Origin: Undaria pinnatifida
Taxonomy: Eukaryota; Sar; Phaeophyceae; Laminariales; Alariaceae
Assembly (NCBI GenBank): GCA_012845835.1
Contig: JABAKD010000013.1
Location: 8,533,128 to 8,597,127, forward strand
Direction: 5' to 3'
Length of the DNA: 64,000 nt
Numbering within the stretch: position 1 is the first letter of the stretch; the number at the start of each line of letters is the position of its first letter. Position numbers and translations under genes: made by a program. Of the stretch, positions 32,100 through 44,000 are shown piece by piece. The notes beneath the pieces are model-generated. The model searched no databases and was not told the origin of the DNA. It saw only the letters and a list, made by a program, of their open reading frames with translations.

Positions 32100-35000
32100 C
32101 TGCCAAGCAGAGCGACGCAAAAACGATACCGCAACATTAGGTTTACACTCGCATGTGTGATCGCCTTTCCAAGTCGAACCAACATCTGGATCCAATAGGT
32201 TTACGCCAAACACGGTATGCGAGCTTGCGCTGCACAAGAAACGTGGCTACTTACATGAGCCACAGAGACCGAAGACAAAAACTCGCATATAGGAGGTTCG
32301 AGCAACAGTGAGCTGACAGCAGGCGCCCGTTAAGAGATCGCCAAGGGGGACAATGTGATGCATACAGTTAGCTCAAGTGCCCGTTTGGCCACCAAAACTG
32401 AAAACAAAACTGGGTATTCATGTGGGGTGAGCCATCGCACAAGATCGAAGAAGGTATCATACAGGCTGATGCGAAGTAGGGCACTATAACTTAGGACCCT
32501 TGACCAATCCGAACCCTTGCCAGCCGTGTTCATGACCATTGCAACAAATCCGAAGAGCCGTACTCACCGACGCGAGGTTTTGTCGTAGGCGCTCAATGAT
32601 AGGATCAGTTGGCTGCTCGTCCAGGCCTTGGGTCGGCGAACCTTCGAACTTCCACGGGACCGGCTGAGACAAGTAAAAGCAAAACGCACGCCGATCGTAT
32701 AGCATAGGTCCCATTACACGACGACTCTCCCGATGGGTAGACAAAACACGTGGGTACTACTGTCGTAAATTATCAATCCCTTCAGACCCGCATCCCTGGT
32801 TCCCAAGGCAAACCACTTGAAAGTACGGTAGAGTTGGAGTTTTTTTGCAGTGTTGAAAGGGATAAGAGCAACGTGTGCTCCGGCCATTCTTGGCACTACT
32901 AATAATAGACTAAGAGGTAACTGGTGTAACAATTTAACCTTAATTGGGCTGCCTGGGGTGAGATAACATCACCTCTGAAGCTTGTGGCTCTCGAGGTCGT
33001 GCTACTACTGACAGATTACCCCCTTCAAACGAATCGCGCAGACAGATGCCGAACAGGCACTACTGTTACCAGGAAAATGTCTAAATCCTTCTCTCTACAC
33101 CCCACTACAGACGAGAAAAAAACACCTGGAACAACACCGTTGGGTCCTGTGGCAAGAATATGCTGGTGCTCGGGTCCCTCGCACTCTCCCAGCCCGCCGC
33201 CCTAATCGCTGCCCGGCCTCTTGCCGTGCGTGCCGCCAAGCTTACCACGCAAAACGACGTCCTGCCAATTGCCATCAATTCAAGAGGTTGCCTTTTAAAT
33301 AGAGACCAAAAACACATCAGCATTTTTAAAGAATGTTGACAGGCAAGAACAGCTAGTCGACTTGCAGTGCCTCTTCATGCACCTCACCTCGGGCAGGAGT
33401 TTGTCTTTGTCGTCCGACGTATCGACTTTCATTTTCAAAGCTGCATCAAATAAAACGTGTTCTTGCGTGTAAATCCCAGATAGACGAAACAATCACCAAG
33501 CGAAAGGGGGCGACGATGCATTAATGGGACCCAGCTGTCGTACCGTCAAGGATTGCACGGAATAGACACGGCAATGACTTATCGAACGCTTCTACACTTG
33601 CTCGCAATGCGCATTACTTCCAAGACAGCAGCGTCGGCACAGCGTACAACGCCTATGGCAATCACATTTCGGGAGCTCTTACCCCCACACGGACAAGTGA
33701 GATTCTGCAGTGACCATGGACAGCAGCATGCCGATGACATCGTCCTGGAGCTCCTCGAGGAGCGTCAGGCCAAGCGGCCAGCTGCACACGTGCGCCTGTT
33801 GCAAAGACAAACGAATCGCGTCGATCAGTTCGCTGCCAAATCCGCAGCCTTGGGGACGACCGAAAACGAGGTTCTGCATATGATCTCCAAGTGAACAAGC
33901 TGTTTTACAACGCGTTCATTATGCGCTCATGCTGCTCCTACGGCGCACCTTGACCGCATCTTGTGGCAGAAGGTAGAAGGGCACTTTTCCTGTTGAAAGG
34001 CGTCTGAGAACAGACACGTTTGTGCGGTTAACCCAGCTCTAAACGCCGCATTCGTAAGCGCACTTGAAAGCTCGCAAAATATCAGTTTTTTTTTTGGAGT
34101 TATTGAGGATGTTATCAATAGTTGGGAAGGACAACAAAGCTGGCGAAAAGCCGACATACCCAGCTACGAAGCACATGGTTTTAACCAGCTATACCGATAC
34201 GCACCACTTTTACAGCATCGCATGGGTCTTGTGCATTGCGTTCATAGCACATACCAGGGCAGGGCGTTAGGTGCGTCATCGTCAAGAGCATCGATCACAT
34301 GGCCATATACCTTCAAACACCCCACAACGTTGATAGAGGGCATCGGGCACTCACCACTGCCCAGAGGGCCCCTTTGCGGTCATCCGCCGAGGCGCGCGTG
34401 TTTCTGGCGATAAAGAGCAAGTTCTTGAGATCGCCATGTTGCCGCAAAAGCTGACATCCCCTCTCAGTTTTCGCCAACTCGCCGTACAAGTGAGGCGGAA
34501 GGAGGATGGCAGCTGGCCTGCTCCAGGCAAATTGGTGTTGTTATTGCTATTGCTAGCGTTCTTAGATCAACTCATCGCTATAATCTATATACCTGGTACT
34601 TGGTAAAACAAAATCGATGTACCTGGTAAGCGGTAACAATATCAAAACGCAAGAACAAATGTCGCTTCGCGGGGGGAAATATTGGCTCAAGCACACCAAC
34701 GGAGAATAAAAATGACACGATGGCTTCGAACACAAAGTGCCCATATACAGTTAGCTATTGGGTGATGCAGCGCTACAGTACCCGGGAAATTCTGAACTTG
34801 TCCTGTACGGCACGTCGAACTACCTCTGAAATCAAGTAAGTTAATGGGTGATGCAGCGCTACAGTACCCGGCAAATTCTGAAGTTGTCCTGTACCGTACG
34901 TCGAACTACCTCCGAAATCACGTAACAGACCTCAAGTCAGACCCTAAGCCTGTTGGAAGTACAAGTTAAACCCAACCGCGGAAGCATTCTTACGCTATGA

Positions 35001-38000
35001 GTATCGGCATTTTGGTTGTTGGTACCTGGTAGTTAAAAGGCACTATCGCTTCACCTGGAGGACACTCCATTGAATGGTATATGCAAAACAAGCGCTACAT
35101 ATTGTTAACGGTAATAGAATAATAATCATACATGTGCCACACTCGATTCCCTCTACCAGCACCAGTCACATTAATTATAGTGGAGGAAGGGGTGACTTGC
35201 ATTATGGCATTTCCGAAAACTCGGTTCACTCACCCCACGTCTTTCAATGAAATGGTCATCTCGACCGCCTTGAGGTATGTGACACTCGTCGTGTTCTCCA
35301 CAACCTGGAAGAATCGAAACGCAAGTATATTGCGAGTAGCATAGTCACAGGACGATCGAAGTTCGCATGGCTCTGCAGTATGTTGGTAGCACCATCCAGA
35401 TAACAGTCATTCAGCTGAACGAATACAACAGGTCTGCTTTTAGAAAAAGTATGAATCGCACACAATTACGCAATCGGGTTGACGAGAAATGGTACCAAAA
35501 GACGCCCCCCGCTCGCCTTCATGGTGATCGCATCCTCAGGCTGAGGTTGGTTCGTGAAGACCCAGCGGGCCGTCTCTTTAGGCACCCGCACAACCCGCTC
35601 ATGCCCCCAGGCAGCGGGTCTGGCGAGGTCCTTCGAACCACCCCCCGCTTCGTCGTGGCTTTCGTTAGTCCCGCCAGTGCCCTTGCGACATCCACCGGAG
35701 TCCTTCGACGACGATAAAGCCTGCCGTTCATCGGGTCCACGCGTCTCGTTATGCGGCGTGTTCGAGAAAGGTGACACAGCACGCATCTCATTCCTTGGTC
35801 GGCCAATTATCGAAGTTAAAGCCTGGGTTGACAGCAACTGCGGGTGGGAGCAACCTCTGGCAACCAAAGCTATGCAGGCGATGGAAAATGTGTTTTGAGT
35901 ACTGACGAAACGCACCCACGAAGCGTTCTTCAACGACTTCCATGTTAAATGAACGAAACGGTCTACAGCGACTTTCTCGAAGCAGTATGGAATAGTCCCA
36001 CCTGGAGTGGTCTGCACGTCGACCAGAACAGCTGGTGCTCCAAGTCCGACGGATCCTCTGGCATCTCTCGTCCTGGTCCAAAATCTTGCATACTCTGCAC
36101 TCCACGGTAACTCGATCCGTAGACGCCGTGATCAACCCTCCCGTGTTGTGGTGACCACTGCGATCTCGGATTTCGGTTAGTCCGATTTCTCCCAAACGGT
36201 GCCGTCTGACGCACGCATAAGATAAAGGGAACCGACGCAATGAGATGTACTGAACCAATGTTGAGGCCTGCTAGTCAAGACGGGGGCACGCCGACGATAC
36301 CTCGCACTCGCAGACGCAATTGCCATTGGATGCCGTGCCCAGAAATGGCGAGGTTAACATCCGTGAGCATTGCACAACAAACCTTTTGGACGTACCTGCT
36401 TGTCCATTGGCGAGGTTGGGTTCCACTGTACGTTTCCCCTGCGATCCACGGCACACGCGCCCACGCAAAGGCGCGCGTGAAGAGTGAGATGTGCCTCCAA
36501 TGGATGACAAGTCGGTTTTCCAGCTGAATCCACCAAAATACCACGGACCACCTGTGTAAAAAGAACAAGGGGTAGCCACGTCCACAGCATGAGCATATCG
36601 TAGCGCGGAAACTGCATTGGTCCAGACCCCTGCCCATCGTACTGTAGTTGTTAACCTCACCCTCACATTGTTTTCTTTACTGCAGATGCTACATTCGTCT
36701 TCAGAGCAAATATATACCACACCATACGTGCTAAATGATTTTCCAGCTGTTGTGCCCATACACTCACCATCTTTGTCGCCCCCGAAGTGCCCGTCGCAGC
36801 ACTTCCCGCCTTAGGTGTATCCTCGTTCGAAAGGGCGTCCGCCACTGTATCCACCCTCAGCTGCAACCCAGAGGTAGGCACTGAATCTCGTGACAGCATA
36901 ACCTCAATATTCCAAGGCAAGCCCAGTAGCATCTGCATCTCACGGCCATCCAACGACCCCTCAACTGCTCCATCTTGATATCTGCTCGGCAGCGCATCCA
37001 GCACGCAGCGTACCGGTGGTTACGCGAAAGGCGCATCAAGATGTTTTGTTACCGCACCACAGAACGATGAGCAATTAACCGTCAGGGCCAGAGCTCCCGG
37101 CAGCTGGCTGCCTAAGCCTCAATCGACTTCTCGTGCTACAGCCGATATGCGTGCATTTACGATAGTTCGACACCTTCGATGACGGGGGATGCCGTCTCAC
37201 GCGGTTCTTTAGATTATACTAGTTATACTAATAATATAGCATTTTGGAGCGGGGATTCAATACAAAAAAAATACTACTATAAGTCCATGTGCGATGTAGA
37301 CTAACAGTATCAGTGAGCTACGCCTGTGCACGCGGCACGACCCATACGCGGAGGGCGCGACCGTCCATGAACTTACAGGCAGAACGGGATGTTGCTCGTG
37401 GTGATTGAGATTGATACCCCCGATTCGTTGGGCGCACTTCCCCGTTCCGGTACAGGCTCCATGTCCAGGGTGTCCTGGACGTGTTCCACCTCGTTCACAT
37501 GTGTCTGCACGAAACAAGCGGACTTTTAGCTTTACAGCAGTACGATCGATTAAAGCCATTTCGGCGTGACGGCGTCGCTTCTGGGCAATGCTCTCTAGAT
37601 GCGGGATGTGTCTAAAAAGCGGTTACCTTCCAGGTGGCGTCGACGCTTGCAGCATAGGACGTGGTACGGCCGCTCTCCTTCCAGTTCCTTACCATCCCCT
37701 CTACACACCCGAGCTCCTCTAGATACTGGATGCCCTCGGGAATTGACAAGAAACGCATAAGCAAGTTACTTGCTCCAGGTTTGTTGGTCAGGTCCGGCTT
37801 GGCCAGGACCTGGGGGGGGAGAGCGCCCAAGCAAAAAAACAAAGCGGAGGACAGCATACTAAGAAAATTGCGACAGCAGTGTCGTGCGCAGTGTCAGCCG
37901 AAAAAAACGCGTTTGGGACACCGCACTACTAGCAAGTGGTACTGAAATGTCAAAATAGGAATACAACGACTCGCCACCACGGTTTCCGCCTGCCTCGAGT

Positions 38001-41000
38001 GATGTCTCAAGACAATATTGTATTCTGGGAAGATCAGCTTGATTATATCAACCCACCAGATATCGCAAGCAGCGCTCGTCCTGGGTGGCTTCCTCCAGGA
38101 CTGAGAGAGCGGCCCTCGCGACTTCTGGGTTGTCACCGTTGAGCTGAGCCACCAGCGTCTCGATGCACCATTCTTCCGGACGAGGTTCGTCTGAGTTGCT
38201 AGTGCCCCCCGCCCGTGACGCCATTGCGGGATCTCGTAGTCGTCGGTCTGCCGCGCTGGCACTCCTGAGGGCAGTTCGCATAAGATTCGTAGCGAACAGC
38301 TGGAGGTGGCTGATGCGAACGCAGGACGGGAACGGGAGGGAGGGACGTACACCATGTGTGAGGCATACCATGAGCAGAGAAACGGACACGTTGTGCAGCC
38401 ATGAATGAAGCAACAGTGTTGCCGAAAAGACAATCCTACTTCCACGCCGCGGCTTTGTATTTGACTCCGCCGGTACCTTGAGCTTGTCGTCATCCACGAC
38501 TTGAGCACGTCCCGAGGAATAAACTTGTCCGAGTTGAGGTCGATCTTGGTCATTACGAGGCGGCTCATGTAGTCCAGCTCAGGCTATTCATCACCACGCC
38601 ATGTGCAGAGACACCACGCGCAGAGAAAGAGGCACGTCACGAACGGCGTCATATAAACAGGTCGGAGGGTGTTGCTCCCCGTGCCCCCCCGTTTATCCGG
38701 GGTTTACATGAACAGACCTCGTCTCCTCTCTCTCCCTGACTTATGCAAGTTTCTATCTCGTACTACTGTCACGCAACGGGTCCAGCGCCGACAATCGTCG
38801 ACGCGCGTCAACTGGTGCCTGCCGGCACTAGGCAGTGCCCGCGTGAAATACTATCCACGTTCTACATACAGCAGTAGACTACAGTCTTGATTTTCAACAG
38901 ACATGTATCGTGTCATGTGGCCAGAAAAGTAATCCAACGACATTATATATAAGATGTACCCACCAACCGTTAGAGAGTTTCGTTTCGAGACTGGCCAACA
39001 GAGTTACACCACTAGGGTAACCGGGCCATGTACATCTACTCTACTGTCGTACCCAAGTTGACGTTTGACCGTATCCGAATACCGAAAAACCGGGGAACAC
39101 AAGTTATCTCTGCCTTGATTTTCAAGGTATCTTCGACGAGGAGTTGCACGGCGCACAACGTTGTATTTATAACCCGTCCGACCTGGTTGCCCATGCTTGC
39201 GAGATGGTTCCAGAGTCCTGTATTTGCGAGGAGCTCCCGGCCGGCGTCTGTTCCAGCGGCGACGCTAAACAAGAGCGTGATGTAACCACCGCTTAACCGC
39301 CTTTGGCACGACTCCATGTCGAACACCTTCAACAGCATGCCATTCAGAAATCGGGGGGTCCGGCGAGGGGCGTTCTGACAGCTTCAGCACAAGAAACTAC
39401 CTGGTAAACTACAAGGCAAAATATTTTCGAATCAATAGAGTAGATCCGCGAGAAATAGACCACGTCGTTCCCACCACCCTCTGTGGCTCTTGAACCAACC
39501 ATGACTACTCCTTGCACTGGTACGGAGTACGTCAAAGGTGCGCACTGGCAACACACGACGGGTGATAGCAGTGGTGAAACGGAAATATGATTCACCGCTA
39601 CCAGCCCACCTTGGAGGCGCCTGTTAACCTGCCCGCTCCACTGCCGCTATTGCATCGTCTTGTTACCAAAGCCTGAAGCTCCTTCACGATTTCCTGTTAC
39701 GTGAAGACGCACATCCTCAGTAAATCACCAACGATATTGCTTGTTATGCGTCCCACTGCGGCTCGTTTGCCGAATCAAACGTTGGGAGACGATTATCGGC
39801 ACAGGCAGGAAAATCGCGAATGCGTGCTTATGGTCATACCAAAGCTATCGTGTTCAGTCAAGGGAGCTGTGGACCCCGGTCGGACCGGACAAGGCACGCG
39901 CAATAAAAGTTGTCCATGATAAACATACCTGAAGAATGGCTCCTCTGGCGTCCGTCTGTAGGAAGTGCACCCCCTCTGGCTGCTGCAGCAAAAGCGAGTA
40001 CAACCGCCCAGCACAAGCGATGTGGCGGATATGGTCTGGATCCCAGCGCATATTGTGAAGTCCCCCACCTCCTCCCCTGTAACAAAAACACGGTACATAA
40101 AGCTGTCTAGTCTCAGAAAGCTCCACGAACCCCCTCCCGGTGCTAGGCTATCAGCAGATGAAAATCTGCATTCCGACTCGGAGCAACACATGAAAATAGA
40201 ACCGACGGAATTGTTCAGGTTCAATTCGGTGCTCGCTATGCACTGGCTGGACACGAGAACTTACCGATCAGTAGAAGTACCACTGTTGCCCGCTCCCACG
40301 AACCGGTAAAATCCCGAAACGCGCTTGATCCACTTCGTTCGCAAAATATCTACCAGGCGCGGGGGGTGGGACAGCGTATCCTGCACAATGTCATCCACGA
40401 CATCCCAGTCCCACTTTGTCCAATCCTTTGTGGACAGAACCTGAACGTGCGGCCGAGAGTTTGGCACGGACGGAGAGGAGCGCACGTTAGGCAGTTACTC
40501 TCTTTTCCCCGGATTGAGAGCGCAGGTCATTTCAGGCGGCAACAACATAGCGCAAACAACAAAGCGCTGAATCGTGCATCGAACATTACAAAAAAATGGC
40601 ATTCCGGAAAAGGTGTGGGTCCCCCCGTATCGATCGGAAACACTCCCATTACTCGATTTGGTCAACGGCTGCATCTTTTGCATGCCACGCTTGCACTACA
40701 CGGCCTGCAATCGTCGGAACGGCAGCACCAATAATGTCGAAAGTGGCAACGTGTGTGACGTAAGGACGCGACACGCCCTTTGCGGCAAATGACGCTCCTA
40801 CCTTGCTCTTGTGAATTTGGGTGTCCATCACGCTCTTCTCCACAGTTGATTCGATGCTAGCTCTCAGCTCTTTCCGCATCTGTTCCAAGGTTCCCGTCGG
40901 CTCCCACCCCCAGCTTCGTTGTACGTCGAAATTGTCAATGTTCGATTCCGCCTCGTAGACCTGGGTCGATGGCAAACAACGCGAAAATCGTCGGATGTAA

Positions 41001-44000
41001 TACGTGTGTGCTCAGTAAAACAGTGCGACATTCTTTATCGCAAGCCCAGCACTGCGATGATGCCCATTGGCTCAAGATTTTGCAAGCATCGTCGGCAGGT
41101 CTCGGTCTATCATAATTATGTTGGTGAGGTGTGTGCTCCAATGCTTCCCGCACAACACCGTAACGCACGGCACACCAACCGGTCAATTCTCAAAGCTTTT
41201 AGACTCTGAGGTAGTATGTCTGCGCCTTCAAATATCAGCTGCCGATCGCACTGGTCGATGAGCAACATAGCGGGCGCCACTTTGTCGAGAAAGCGTGTCA
41301 GTGTCGCAGTATGTCAGCAAGGTAGAAGGACATTTGCTATACACTGGTCAGCAACATACTGAAAAAAGAAGGAAAGAAAAACAAGCCGGACTCGGGAGTT
41401 GCAGCTTTCGCCGACTAGAGAGTGTTTTGTTACTGCTTACGACTGTGATATGAAGCAGCGAAGCGCGGTAGCGACGTCCTCAGATACTAGATTGTTGCAG
41501 GATACCTTTTGCATAAGCCCTCCAATGGTGACCATGGACTGCTCTGCTTGGTTTTGCTGTCCCAAGTAGGCGGTCACTGGGCCTCCAGCTCCAGCCCCAA
41601 GGGCTCCGTGCAACAGACGAATCAGGTCACTTGCCCTGTTTTCAGCAGGTGAGACGAAGGACTTAAGCCACGATAGGTATCACGGGAGTAGCACCTCAAA
41701 CTCCGGATAATTGGGCGAAATCAACTCAAATGGCGTAGTATCGCTGCGTCAAACCGATTTACCAACCTCCCAGGAGCGCTCGACTAGTGCATAAAATTAC
41801 GATACGCGGATTGCTGCTGTTTGTAATAGTGCTCGCCGTCAACAAAGCGCAGACGCATGTCGTTTGCTGCACTTACGGATTATGCATGTCAAGTACGGAG
41901 TGTGAGGACAAGGGCCGCGGCGATCGTCAACCCGAAGGTTTCGTGCATGTGTCAAAGCTTGCTGAACAGTCCAGAATGCACGCCTCGTCATCGAGTGGGA
42001 AACCGTAAAGGACGAGGTGCCTGGTTGTCAAATAGATAGTTTGATCGAAAACCGTAATGGACGAGATGCCTGGTGGTCAAATAGATACGACAAAAACAAA
42101 AAACAAGGATAGTACAGCTGGGATAGCAGTTATGGACCATCGTAGCCGAAGGAACGTGTGATGCAAGAACCGTGAGTACATAGCACCGTGCTTATTATGC
42201 AGATTCGTTCATCAGCTATCATAGACGTGTGATGCAAGAACCGTGAGTGCATAGCACCGTCTTTCATTATGCAGATTTTATGAAAAACATTTCAAGGACG
42301 TAATCAGTTAATGCCTTGTGAGTATACCAAGCACCAGGCACGGTATCACTCATCACCTCGAGGCCCTGCTACGTGTTAGATGGCAAGACCGTGCTCCTGC
42401 TTGAGCCACGGCCATGGAACCTGTCTGGGATTCCGCAGCAATCTGAACCAGGCCCGGCATCGAAAGGAGACGCGTGCATTGATTCTGCGACAGAAGCATG
42501 GCGCACAAGCGCAGCACATCCACGAGTCTGCAGAGCGGTAAGCATGGGAAAACAATAAAATAATGGAAATGGAGGCGGTATCGGACGTCAAACCACAGCT
42601 GATACAAAAGCTTGCGGCTATGTATTATATAGAAAAAATGAAGGTATCGTCGCGCAAAAAACGTTGGCAGTGCATAAGATTGGTACATTTGTTGTTACGG
42701 TGCCCCTGCAGCTCCTGCTCTTCAGCGTGTTTCAGTAATGACCAAGGCTACGATAAAGTGGTCACGTTTAGGACGTCGTTTTTCAGCGGCTCGAAGCCCC
42801 TCGTGCGGGCGGCCGCGGTCACTCAATTTCGAAACAGAACTAAGGTTTTGTACTTTTGGGTTGTGCGATACGTACGACCATGGACTTGTTTGCACCGCTG
42901 CGTGCCAACAACTATTGTTTGAAGCCTGTCTCTTGAGTCTGGTGCAGAGCCACGCGTGGCCTAAACAAGGTAGCGAAATAGGGCTAACCCCCCTATCGTG
43001 GTCTGGGTATAATGAGGTGGGTATCGTCGTCAAAAGACGAGACAAACATATTCCCAGGTGCAGGACGAGGACACCCTCAGACCAGTAGCAATCACATACT
43101 ACAGCAGATGCAACATAGACCCGCATTAACAACTTGCTTCGCTACTGAAAGAAGCACACCTCCAGCTGGAAATGATCGACTTCCGGGGTTGCCACGCGTT
43201 GGTGAACCACAAAAATAATAAGAACAGGAGTTTAGATACTCATGAAGTACACTGTTCACTCTGCATACTCACAAGGTCGCAGCTTTGGCTCGCAGGTCCT
43301 CTGATCCTGCAGAAATGCTGAGCTCAGTCAGGCTGGGAATGAGTCCACAGTGAACAAACGCGGCACACAACAGGGTTGCATAGCTCAGCAGGAGGTTGTG
43401 CGGCTCCGAGCCCTTTCTTGTTCGCAATCCAGACCCGGCACCCTTCTGCGAGAGCGCCGCCGCGTTACCTGCACAGGATTACAGGGTTCCACGAGCGTGT
43501 TGCGGATTAGCCCAACACGACAATTGTGTGGCGAATGACAAAAAACGCGAGAAATCAATATCAACGTGAAAACGTTTTCCCCTCTAAGTTCTCCCCTCTA
43601 TTGTTTCGGCCTGAATAAGATACGATACCGAAGCTACAGGCTCCGCGTCAACAGCCATAGCTCAAAACAGTACTGCCCGTCGTGCGACAAGGTGAGCCCC
43701 TAACTTCGTTTATTTCTAGAACGGCCAACATTATTGTTCGACCGCAACGAATGAAATTTACCCGAAAACGGAATGAAGAGCTTGTCCGCGAAGCTCGTCC
43801 CGCGCGACTTGTTGCCTAGCTCGGCCGACGAGGCTGGTCTGCCCACGCCCACAAGAGGGTCAAAGATGTCCATGATGGTCTCCAGGATGCTCTATCCGTT
43901 CACATGTGCGGTCCAGGGAACAAATGGGATTGAAGGTTGCGCAATGGCTATCCGTGAAACATCAACAGCTTCGAGTGCATGGTACTGTGCCGATTCGGCT

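Noticed and set aside
35519-35806. Alternative minus frame within the RICTOR insert exon (LTKATTKRGVV...)
   Set aside because: The frame chosen in the gene model joins both neighbouring exons in phase and is exactly divisible by three; this alternative does not.
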